A DNA stretch of 62,000 bases, taken from NCBI GenBank assembly GCA_905221605.1, contig CAJNDS010000428.1:1-62000 (forward strand), in the 5' to 3' direction. The translations under genes and the position numbers were made by a program. This document shows positions 47,801 to 57,706 of the stretch, in pieces; positions within the stretch are counted from its first letter, which is position 1; the number at the start of each line of letters is the position of its first letter. This DNA is from Symbiodinium natans (lineage: Eukaryota; Sar; Dinophyceae; Suessiales; Symbiodiniaceae). The notes below the pieces were generated by a model, which ran no database searches, was not told where the DNA came from, and saw nothing but the letters and a program-made list of their open reading frames with translations.

Positions 47801-50800
47801 GATGCGTGGAGTTTGTCGGAAGTGCACCTCCCCAACCACCAATATGAAAACGGTTAGAAGGCGAAAGCAGAGATGGAGAAAGCGCCCTGTCCTACGTCAA
47901 AAGACCCCCGCATAAAAAGCTGCTACACATACTTATGGGGCAAGCCGAGGCTAAAGCCGGCCCACTACCCACCCCTGCTCCCCCGCCTTGAACAGGTCTT
48001 TACCAGCAATGTGCCCCGCGAGCGACCCACGCACCCACACATTCCCACGTGTCTTGGCTGGATCTTTACCTCTGCGTGAGCTGACTTTTGCTGGGCCTTC
48101 TCCTCCCAATCGTGTGTTTTGAACTGTTCTTTAGATCTAGATCGCTGTCTCTGGGAGCATACATTTGTACGTCTTTTTCTCTCAAAACACGAAAACCTGC
48201 CCCCCCCCCCCCCCCCATTTTGGGACCTCTGGCCGGATATCCAAAAAAAGGCCCATGGCAACCAAAACTGCGGGGCAGGATCGGTTGCGAAGATGATCCT
48301 GCCAAAGCAGAGGCTCAACTCTCAAGCCTGGCTCCGCTGGATGTCGTGAACTTACACTTACACTTAAGCGTACTTGCTCCAGGTGCGATCCGGGCTGCGG
48401 TGTGAAATGGGAGCTTCCCCGTGAGGCCCAGGGACATCATCACCATCCTCTGTCGCATGGCTACTCAGGATGCGGAGGAAGAATGCCCTTGCTTCTAGCA
48501 CTCTCATCTTTTAGTAGCTATGTTGTCTAAGTTCTGCGGCTCTTCCTCGAGCCTTCTCGAGCGCAGCTTTGAGCACTCAAGAATGGTTGGAAGAAACGGG
48601 TCCTGCCAAAAACCCTCGGGCAAAACCCACAATTCTGACACCCGGTGTCCTGGCCACCCAGAAGAAGAGGATGTCGTGTCCAGTTTCCAACAGAGAGGTT
48701 GGGAAGAAGGCCTTGAAGTCCTGAAGGCGCTTAGCGACGTAATTCAAGAACCGCTGCGGTGGATTGCTGTCGTTTTGCGGGGGAGATGTTGGATCTGGAC
48801 TCCGCTCAACAGACTCCCACAGGGTGGCGGAATCATTCGAAGAGCCGCGCAGTGCAGCTGGGAGTTACAGCACGACCTTTTTTCAAGCAAACCCCCATGG
48901 TGGCATCCTCGTTGTTCTCCGTGTCCGGCCAGCCAAACACAGAGAAGGGGAAGAGACCTCCGCCCACAGAAGCTGGAGCCCCACAAGAGAACTGGCCACA
49001 GATGCCTGGCGGCCACTCGTGGCTACTTGCAAGTTACTGGCAGACTTCCCCCCAAGGAGTTCCGGGCACCTCGACGGAGTTGCCGAGCTTCAACCTGAGA
49101 ACCCTGCCTGAGGAGAACCAGGTGTCCAACACGTCTTCGTCCTGCTCTACCTCCACCTGCCACCATTTGGGCTTTAAGATGCTTTAAGCAGAACTCCCTT
49201 ATGGAGTCGCATGGTGCTCTACAGTACCAGGGTCCAAAGCTTTGCTTTGCTTCCTGGCAGGTGGCCCCCTGCCTTGGTGCCCAGCGCCTTCTCCGCCTTG
49301 GCGGCCGCTTCCTGGGCGCTCCGGCCTGTGAACCACTTCTCCTCAGCCTCGCTTGCTGAAGGGCTGCGGGGAATGTCAGTTGGGGATGGGGTAGGTTAAT
49401 CATCGGACCTCGTTTGAATCACGCACGCTGCCGAGCCCACCCCCCCACCCCAAACTTCTCAAGGACCAGCACTGCCAAGTTGTGTACAACTTACCAAAGT
49501 TCTGCAAAGCGCCTGCACGGGCTTCACCACCTTGTAGGCAGGAATCCGGTGGCCCCACCAAAGCTGTCGCGAGATGCACCACTCCTGGTCAGGGCCCGAC
49601 AACTGTCGTGGCGGATCACGGCGTTGTTCCCCTAGCAGGTCTGGGTCCTGGATGTTTTCCAGCCAGTGGTACCACGTCTGGTGATGGAACTCGGGCTGAA
49701 TCTTGAGCTCCCCTGCCACGATCGGCAAAGCATAGCACAGAAAAGCCCCCCTTGCTCCAGAGTGTCGCTCACGACACGGCAATGCCGACATCGCGGCAGT
49801 ACTGCAAGTATAAGCTTCGGGATGCTGTGATTCCCCCCCCCCCCTTTTTCCCCGAAAGCCCACTCCCCACACATTCCGAGACAAATCGTCAAAAGCCGGA
49901 GAGATCAGCTTCAGAGCCTTCTCTGAGAGCCTTCACACTTCGATCGGCCAGATCCTGGCAGTTCATCCACCATTGCCTGGATCCAAAGCTTCTCGGGGCT
50001 CGGATCTCTGCACCGGACGAAAACCCCTGAGGCCCCCAAGCCCCCAAGGCTGCCATCCTCTCTGTTGTTTCCTAAATTAAGGGACCCCCGGGGAGTACTC
50101 CAGCAAGAGCTCGCCACCTTCCTTTCCCCCTGGAGCCCTTCCGAGCTGCGGCTTCAGGTAGGGCTCGATGATGTCTTTGGACCGCGAGCAGAAGCCCAGG
50201 CGCATGGAGTGGGACTTCTTCCCCACCTGAGGGCCACAGCCAGGGCTTCGGCCCAAAGTTCGCATATGTAAATAATCTGTCTTGTATCTACATATACACA
50301 TACATATAGAGATTTAAAAATGCATATATGTATGCTTGCTTATTTATCTATACATATATCATGTGTATATACATATATATGCATTTCTTTCGAGCTTTGG
50401 GGGAATCCTGGGGCCCCCCCTAGAAGTGAGCCGAGGCGCCCAGAGACCCTTCTTCTTCAGGGCCTCCTCCACGGTCTTGCGCGCCTCGAAGCGGTGCTGG
50501 CCCTTGAACTCACCGCCGTTCCTTGAAGGTTTGGGGTTTGGGGTTTAGGGTTTGGGGTTTAGGGTTTTGGGGTTTGGGGTTCGGGGTTTGGGGTTTAGGG
50601 TTTAGGGTTTAGGGTCTGCCGACCCTGGCGGCGTGTTGGATGGGTTTCTGGAGGCGAAAACCTCCCTCTTTCCCTCCTTACCCCCCAAAAAACGCGGGGG
50701 GTAGGGGGGGTACCCCGGCATTTCCGTGGAGGAACAGGCCATCCACACCGCGTAAAAACTCATGGACCATAGGCGGTTTCGCACAGGGCATAGGGGCTCT

Positions 50801-52154
50801 TTTGGAAAAAACCCTCCCCCCCATTGCAAAGGACCGCCCAGGCAGCTTCTCGCCAGGCTCCACCCCACCCCCACCCCCCCACCCAGACCCGAACAACCCA
50901 ATCCACCAAACCCCAAACCTTAAACTTGTTCTCCTGCGGGGTCGGCGTCTTGAGCCGGAGGCTCTTAAATTTAGGGTTTAGGGTTTAAGGTTTAGGGTTT
51001 AGGGTTTAGGGCTTAGGGTTCGAGCTCCGAACGATTCAGAGCACTGCAGCGTTCAGGGGGATCCAAAGGCTAAGCCTTCCGTAAAACTTTGCCAAGCCTT
51101 GTGAATCCTTTCCTTGGGAGGAGAACGAAGCTCCGAAGCTTTGCCCCCCCCCCCACCCTTTTCTTGCCTTTCGGATCCTCGTCCCAAAGATGTTTCAGCT
51201 GGGTGAAAAGAAATCCCTGCCCTAACCCCTCCATCCGAAACCGCGGAAGCCCTCAACAATCTTTGCAAGAACCCCTCCCAAAAAATGTGCCAAGTCATCC
51301 CATGCCCTTGGGCCGCGGGACTCGTTGATGTTGCCATCCTCCGTGAACACATTTATCTGTTGCAGCTTGTGTCGCACGCCCGCCTGCCAAGCTTGGGGGG
51401 TCCAGGAAAAGGTTTCGTTGAAAGGTTTGGCCAAAACCAAGTGGCTTTAAGTCTCTCCTTGAAGCACCACAGAGGCATCTCAATCAAGGCCCTTTGACAA
51501 AGAAGAAAGCCACCCTGCCCGCCTTGAAGTCATTGTTGTCGTGGGCCGGCGTGATCTTCACGCACCCGGTCCCAAACTCACGGTCCACCATGGTGTCCGC
51601 GATCACCACCTGAGTTGAGATGCCAAGGAACCTCGCAGCCCAAACTGAAGCCAACACACCCTCAAACCCTCAAAACTTGCCCCAAACCGCCACAAAGCCA
51701 CCATCTTCCGATCCGGAAAGAAGGGATGCTCGAGCTCTTTGCCATGGAAGGCCTGCCCCGAGGTTCGGGATTCGGTGCCGCAGATGCTTAGGGTTTTAAG
51801 GGTTTAAAGGGACTAGAGGGCCCAAAATCTTAAGGTAGTTGCCTGGTCCCTTAACATGGGCCGTCACATGGCGACCCCTTACATACCCCTTATATACCCT
51901 ATACAACCCAAGGGCCCATACATCAGATCCCTTTTACAGGGACCCTGAAACTATCCTTTGGCAACAGTATGAGAGCAAAAGCGGTGGCCAGGAGTCGGCA
52001 GTCTGGCCTTGTACCTGTCATCTTCGGGGTGCACTGCCACGGCCGTATCACCAAGCATCGTCTCCAGACGAGTCGTGGCCACCGTCAGGGCCTGTTCGGG
52101 AGTCAGGGCTGTGAAAAAAGCCTTCAAACTTCTTAAAGCCACAAAACATCCTTG

Positions 52155-52192
<38 letters not shown>

Positions 52193-55100
52193 CTGGGGGC
52201 TTTTGCGATGAGACTCCGCGGCCTCCTTGGTGCCCTTCACCGTGTACTTGAACTCACACAGCACGCCCACCTGGCGCTCCCAAGAATGCTCGAGTCGGAT
52301 CACGACCGGCCACTGCGTTCACTGATGTCACTGAGCCCGCACTGCATCCTACTAACAGTACCTGACAGCACCTCCGACAGGAGCTGCGCAACAGATGCTC
52401 CAGGCCTCCACCTTGTCCTTCAAGCCGGGTACGTCCACCAGGGTCTTGCCTACACATCCGTTTCTGCAGGAATGCTGACTGATATTGTGAGTTATGCATG
52501 CGTCTGTGACTACACGTGCCATCCCGGCTGTACATGTGCACGAACTGTGGACTCTTTTCTGATGTGAACATATGTGAACTTCAACATCACGAAAACCAGG
52601 ACCCGACATGGAACGTGGCCAAGCACTTCGGCGCCCTGTCGGAGACCCTGCAACCCGGACTCTGGCTCAAAACGAAGCCAAATGTTACTGAATGCAGAGA
52701 GTCGCCCGTGATGTCTTCGTGGTCAACTTCCAGGTCGGAGAGGGCTGTCCGGAGATAGGGGCACCAATTCACCTCGGGGTGGGGTCACGTTCTACGCCCA
52801 AAAAAAAAGAAGGCGGAGCTTTCTGCGCCGGGCCATTGGCTTCTGCAGAGTTTTTGAAGGCTTCTGCCCCCGCAAGTTTTGATGCTTCGGGTGCCTTCGC
52901 CCCAGTCCCTAGACTCTAGACTCCGAGCACCAAAACGAAGATCACGAGGCTGAAAGGAGCCCCGGTGGCCAGCCGGTTGTCCCGGTAGATGAGGCCTCGC
53001 TCGTGGAAGCGGATGAAGGCCTCTTCCACAGCTCGGGCACAGCGCTCGTCCATGGTGAACCTGAGCTCTCTTGGGTCCACCCCAACCCCCGCCCCAACCC
53101 CCCCCCCAACCCCCCCCCAAACCCCCCCCAACCCCCCCCCGCCGCCCCCTCCTGGCCTTCCTACAGCCAAAGGCCAGTAGCTGAGATGTGGCATTTAGGA
53201 GGGGAATGTTTCCAGGGTATGAAGGTGTAGCAGAGTCTAGCAGGCGAGCGTGTGCAGATACGCGCAGCGATGTACGTAACTAGTACAGGTGTTGAGAGCT
53301 CAGGGCTCTGCGCCGGAACCCTGAACTCTGAAGCACCCAAACCAGTCCCTTGAGGTTTCGTTTATGGTTTGCGCCGAGGAGGGGGGGGGGGGCTAGCACG
53401 CCCAGCAGCCTCTCTCGTGTCCAATCCACAGACGACGCAATCCGCTGCAGCTGCGTCTTGATGTGCCCTGTGTTCATCTCCTTCCACGCCCACACCTTCG
53501 ACAGGACTTGAGAGATTGGCACGGATTGGCAGGGAAGGCTGGGGCAACAGCATGGAACAGCTACACAACCAGCGCCAGATGTTACAATAAGAGGCGCACA
53601 GAAGCGCAAAGCCCCTCAGCGACCGCCCAGAATCAGAGAGCAAACCCAAACCCCTGATCAACAATATCGATGCAAAGGCACGCGCTTAAGGAACTCCTCA
53701 CGGCCGAGGTCGTGGCGGGTCAACTTCTCCTCCAGAAGGATCCGGAAGGGCTCGTTCGAGCTTTGTGCGGCTTGGGATTCGAGGCGTGGAGTGGAATCAA
53801 AATCGAAGCCTCGAAGCCTCCAAGTCTCTAAGCGTCGAAGCCTCTAAGCTTGAAAACTGTTCCCTCGTCTGTTGCCTCCTTCAGGAGCCGTCGCTCCACC
53901 ACGCTCTGCGTGGCGATGCCGGCATGGTCCACGCCCGGCACCCAGAGCACTGCCTGGCCCACCACTTGGCCACCACTTGGCCACCACCGGCCACCACCGG
54001 CCACCGCAACTCTCCCGAATCAAGAGCACCCTAAGCCACAGACCCTAAACCTAAACATCTTCTTTCACCTTGAACCACCCGTTTGAGTCGATGCCTCGCT
54101 TGAGATAAGCATGAACCCTGAAAACACCTTTCAATATCCCCAACTCTGCTACCCACTGTCTTGGCATGGGCACACTACCGCACATTCGATGCCACCGGGT
54201 CAGGGCATCCTCAATGGCACCCGTCCTTGGGCGTTCTCGGAGCATTGAGGGCTCATGACCTTCACTCTGGGGCGATGTCGAGAGTGTACCAGAACATGGG
54301 ATACTCTGTACTCAGTGTACCATGAACAGTCAGCCCTTCAACTCTTGCCGCCTAAGAACGCGCTCGTCTGTTTGGGCAAAGAAAAAAAACACGACGTACG
54401 AAGCGGGTGCCGACATGGCTGCGGACATCTGCGGACGCTCCGTTTGCAGCAACGATCGCAGGTCCTAAGCCGCCAAAAACACACCACGACACATTCGTGC
54501 TGCCGAGGAGCAAAGTGTGGCCCAGGTGGAGCTTCCCAGTCACATTCCTGGGCTCAGATCTTCCAGCACAAGGGCTTATCGCGCACCGCGCAGAACTTCA
54601 GGTCATGGGATGTCATGGGCCAAACGAAGAGCCAACCTTTTTTGCCTCTGCCTGCAACGACGCCCAAGGTGCGGGGGCGGGATTACCATGATGAACCGCT
54701 TGGATTCGCAGGCTCCCTGGCTCGCCTCTGGTGGAGACAGAGAGAAAGAGAGGGTGTCTTGCCGAGTCTTGCCGCTTCAAGTGACATTTCGGAGTGACGT
54801 TGTTGAGGAGTTGTCATGGGGATCTGCAGACAGCAAGGCCCACTCCACAAGCATGAAGCCTTCTACCTTCGTGAATCTGGGCATCGACGGATCATCACCT
54901 CACGCCCCTACGAAGCCCTTTCCGAACCACTGTTTTCCCGGGCCTTGGCGTCCGGGGTGAAGAAGCGCTTCACCTCCCACCAGGCACCTCGGCCCAGCCC
55001 CGCCCGGAAACCCCCCACTAACCCCGACAAGATACGGGCCTCAACCGCCCCATCCCCCCCCCCAGCAACGTCCATCGAAGTGCCTCACTTTTCAGTTTCG

Positions 55101-55629
55101 GCGCTCCAGGCGGACTCTACGGCCTTGGGATTGTAGGCTGCTGCCATGGGCAGGCTCATGTCCTCCGGCATTATCGGCAAAAGCAGCACAGGTGCCGAGG
55201 TAAAGATCCGGAGAGCAGGCCCTGAACTTCCTGAAGCCCCTGAGCTTCTTGAGCTTCTTGAGGATTTCTTTGCGACCATGGGGAGACACCCCCAGCGTCT
55301 GGGACTGTTCGGTTGCTCTTAAGGTCCAGTCTAGCGCTTTCACAGGCTTGGATCGGGCCCTGCAGGTCCTTCTTCTCACCATGGGGCGTCTGTACAATGG
55401 GCTCTTCCACCGCAGGCTGCAAGCAGGTTCGGGGAGGAGTGAAGTGGAGCATGAAGAAGGGAAAGCATCTATTACCAGTCTATACCCAACCTCATACGCC
55501 ATCCCCCTTGCAAGATTCCTTACTTGCAATCCTGGCGGGGCGGCCTTGGCCTTGGCCTTGGCTTCCTTGGCCTTCTTGGCGCCCGGCTCACCCCAGGTCG
55601 GCTTCTCCTTGGCCACCTTCTCCTTCTTC
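42640..55629 (-). CDS. VARS: Valyl-tRNA synthetase, >=45 exons
   Basis: Attaches valine to tRNA-Val using ATP; cytosolic-type class I synthetase. Translating and joining exons in order gives a continuous collinear match to the eukaryotic ValRS family: N-terminal GEKKD linker, HLGHT (the HIGH motif), VDHAGIATQ, editing domain, [98 protein letters not shown], then a C-terminal coiled coil. About 980 residues are visible, near the usual length. The first exon and stop codon were not identified; the last certain exon starts at 42680. Exons average about 62 nt. Donors fixed by frame and conservation are mostly GC, with GT and GA. It lies downstream of the TauD-like gene, same orientation. Telomere-like arrays sit in several introns. 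It looks functional, with no break seen. Confidence 0.93.
43066..43161 (+). repeat. Two (GA)n tracts
   Basis: (GA)n at 43069-43092 and 43139-43161, about 45 bp apart, inside a ValRS intron. Confidence 0.9.
43866..43926 (-). repeat. Interstitial telomere-like array (intronic)
   Basis: CCCTAAA units with CCCACAA, CCCCAAA and CCTACAA variants, within the ValRS gene between exons 43998-43941 and 43767-43724. Confidence 0.8.
45004..47128 (-). CDS. VARS: ValRS exons 32-40: anticodon-binding region
   Basis: Exons: 47128-47075 ([18 protein letters not shown]), 46849-46803 ([15 protein letters not shown]), 46674-46594 ([18 protein letters not shown]..), 46269-46194 ([20 protein letters not shown]), 46028-45987 ([14 protein letters not shown]), 45763-45688 ([18 protein letters not shown]..), 45566-45490 ([18 protein letters not shown]), 45286-45234 ([17 protein letters not shown]) and 45057 to about 45004 ([16 protein letters not shown]). 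The order and spacing match the alpha-helical anticodon-binding domain of the family. The intron after 45987 begins with a GC donor that runs into a (GC)n repeat. Introns on either side of exon 45286-45234 carry telomere-like arrays. Confidence 0.92.
45162..45211 (-). repeat. Interstitial telomere-like array (intronic)
   Basis: CCCTAAA and CCCTCAA units in the ValRS intron between exons 45286-45234 and 45057-45004. Confidence 0.9.
45345..45412 (+). repeat. Interstitial telomere-like array (intronic)
   Basis: TTTGGGG then TTTAGGG units in the adjacent ValRS intron, opposite in orientation to the array at 45162. A poly-G run follows at 45425. Confidence 0.9.
45946..45975. repeat. (GC)n repeat at a GC splice donor
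   Basis: About 15 GC units inside a ValRS intron, about 12 bases after the AAG/GCCGCG donor of exon 46028-45987. Alternating GC can adopt Z-DNA. Confidence 0.95.
47348..50521 (-). CDS. VARS: ValRS exons 19-31: second half of catalytic core
   Basis: Exons: 50521-50440 ([17 protein letters not shown]), 50226-50150 ([15 protein letters not shown]), 49976-49918 ([17 protein letters not shown]), 49712-49648 ([12 protein letters not shown]), 49584-49531 ([17 protein letters not shown]), 49341-49273, 49156-49108 ([12 protein letters not shown]), 48957-48908 ([16 protein letters not shown]), 48720-48650 ([14 protein letters not shown]), 48447-48399 ([14 protein letters not shown]), 47789-47749 ([13 protein letters not shown]), 47626-47587 ([13 protein letters not shown]) and 47413-47348. 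The first Lys of KMSKS is split across an intron (AA/G). The joins at 49648, 48908 and 48650 need GA donors. The end of exon 49584 is ambiguous. Confidence 0.92.
50280..50390. repeat. TA-rich low-complexity stretch (intronic)
   Basis: ACATATA/TATGTA-type repeats within the ValRS intron between exons 50521-50440 and 50226-50150. Confidence 0.85.
50528..50615 (+). repeat. Interstitial telomere-like array (intronic)
   Basis: TTTGGGG and TTTAGGG units begin only seven bases upstream (in transcription) of ValRS exon 50521-50440, so the array's complement forms the 3' end of the intron. Confidence 0.9.
50970..51019 (+). repeat. Interstitial telomere-like array (intronic)
   Basis: Seven TTTAGGG-type units in the same ValRS intron as the 50528 array. 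Confidence 0.9.
51322..53495 (-). CDS. VARS: ValRS exons 10-18: inserted editing domain
   Basis: Exons: 53495-53410, 53060-52970 ([20 protein letters not shown]), 52772-52706 ([20 protein letters not shown]), 52449-52406 ([14 protein letters not shown]), 52270-52207 ([12 protein letters not shown]), 52108-52008 ([20 protein letters not shown]), 51752-51702 ([15 protein letters not shown]), 51609-51523 ([17 protein letters not shown]) and 51383-51322 ([16 protein letters not shown]). The [10 protein letters not shown] and GTG-x-VKITPAHD motifs of the connective peptide 1 domain, which hydrolyses mischarged Thr-tRNA-Val, are intact. An (AC)n repeat at 52159-52191 lies in an intron. The 3' end of exon 52270 is uncertain by a few bases. 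Confidence 0.9.
52159..52191 (+). repeat. (AC)n microsatellite (intronic)
   Basis: About 16 AC units between ValRS exons 52270-52207 and 52108-52008. Confidence 0.95.
53682..55629 (-). CDS. VARS: ValRS exons 1-9: linker and first half of active site
   Basis: Exons: 55629-55524 (Lys/Ala-rich, [10 protein letters not shown]), 55416-55369 (ends GEKK), 55162-55105 ([19 protein letters not shown]), 54987-54944 ([14 protein letters not shown]), 54716-54673 ([12 protein letters not shown]), 54547-54512 ([11 protein letters not shown]), 54225-54174 ([14 protein letters not shown]), 53953-53876 ([16 protein letters not shown]..) and 53729-53682 ([16 protein letters not shown]). HLGHT is the ATP-binding HIGH signature. 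The 55369 junction needs a GA donor to restore the conserved GEKKD-x-S-x-PM. The start of the protein lies further right and was not found. Confidence 0.9.
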
Positions 55630-57706
55630 CTCAGAGAAGCATCTTTTCAACACACCCTTCACGCGCTTCACGCGCTGCGGATTTTTGAAGTTAGAGGGCA
55701 TAGAGAACTTATGGCTTCGTGAAAACACCCCCGATCAACACCCCCTCCCCCAATTTTGGGCCCCAGCGGCTTTGACTCGCCGTCCTGGCTGGGCTGTGCC
55801 GGTGCGGGCACCTGGCCGCCTGTGCCACAGGAGATGTGATGCAGGCGTCGGCATTACAAGGCGCTTGTCAGCTATTTGCACATCCCAGACTCTGCACCCC
55901 AAAGCCCTGCCTCAAATTCATGCCTACAGATTCCTACAGGTACTGGCATGCAGTTCAGACTCATCAGACATCACCTTGTCCTGAAGTTAAGCGCCCAATG
56001 TTTCGGCAGGCAGGGCGTGTTTCCACGCGCACGATGTGGCTGCAGCAGAGATGTGGGTGTTCCGTAGACAGCAGGCTTGGAGAGCTTTCAGCATTGGCGT
56101 GTTGGGGCGAAGGGGCGTTCTCGTCTGCACGTCATGCCTGCCCTCCGCTGGAGGCCGCTCAAAAGCTCGTCGCAGTGCAGAGTCATGGCTGGGGAGCGGG
56201 ACAAAGAGTGGAACCTGGCCAGGGCTTCAATGACACCACAGAAGTTGAAGTGGCCAGGGCACCCTGCCTCCAACACAGGGCCCGGTGCCCAGCCGCAAGT
56301 CGAAGCGTCTTCGGCGGGGGCTTCCAGGGCCGGGCAGCACGGGAAACTGCTACGGCCCGCTTGAAGACGAAATGCTGCCGAAGTGCTGCAAGCACGGGGG
56401 CGAACTTTGGAATTCACGACTGGGAAAGACCTAGGGTGAGAGTTGACACTAGGCTCCTACCATGACCGAACGTGTAGTAGGTCCCTTTCTTTGCTGCATG
56501 GAAACCGTACAGTACGCCCTCCAGGCCTGAATGCCTATGAGTCAGAACCTTGTCTTATAGGACATGGTCTTCCATGCCATGAAACTGTGAAGTACAGCAA
56601 CTTGTGAACATAAAAGGAAGAGACAGGGCGGGAGAGAGGGAGAGGGAGTGAGGGACAGAAAGGCAAGGAGAAGGCTGCCCATGGTTTCGAAGTGAAGCAT
56701 GCCTACGCCGGCGTAGGCTCAACTTCCCTCTGGACTTAAAGAAGCACAAGCGCTGCGCGAGACAGCGTTGCATCAGATTGCCCTACAAGTACCCGATCCA
56801 AGCGCTGCGCTGCTACACATCTCGGCAATTTCTGCAGATTCCCTCCAGCGCACAAAGGAAGTTGCAGAGACACCAACGAGCTGCCTTACACTTGAACCCC
56901 CAAGCGCATTTCAGAAGCTGCGATGTTTTCCCACCTGCTTTCAGGGTGAGCTGCCTGTGAGAGTCTGGTGCAAACCGTGGCCGACGACAGCCAGCAGTCT
57001 CTATCAACTGCGAAACACAAAAACTTGTAGGAGATCTCCGCTGTTTTCCTCGCAACTTGGACATGGAACAATAGCCAGTTTTGCAGCAAAACTCAACGCA
57101 GCCGTAGTTGGAACAGCAATGAAGGCCACCCCATAACCCATGTCGCAAAGCTGAGCCCACAAACTGCTTACGATTTGGGTCAGCAATGGAATTCGAGGTT
57201 TATGGTTTCCGACCCTTCCCTGCCGAAGAAACCTCGAGCACTCTGTGGAACAATGAAGGCCATTATCCTGTAGAATTGCCCTTCTGTAAGACCCCCTTGA
57301 ACATGCACAAGTTACAGAGAAACTTATGCAGAAGTGATCGGGGTGTGTTCTTGTCGTTTGCATACGAGCAAGGCGATGCGCGAGGTCTCCCACACGGAAA
57401 ACGGAGGCGTCAGCTGCTAGGGGAGATGCAAAACCCCAGCGTGACCATAAGAAGCATCTGGGCCATCCTGGGCGTGAAGTCCGAGAGCAGGTTGGATGGA
57501 ATCAAGCGGTTGAGATTGTAATGTGCCGCTGAGCACAAGAAGCCTATGATCTTCAAGGAGCCTAGATTCGTTCACGTGTCATGTTGAAGGGGCTTCGCGC
57601 GAATCTCAGCAACTGTGAGATGTGGCCTCATTAAAGCTAGCACAGAAAAAGACCCACCCTCCGCCTGCTGAAGGCTCCTCATGCAGAGGTGTAGGTCCCA
57701 CACCCC
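55630..57706. other. Intergenic / ValRS 5' region
   Basis: Between the stop of the TauD-like gene and the first identified ValRS exon. The ValRS start exon should be here, but I could not identify it. No recognisable coding motif was seen. Confidence 0.4.
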
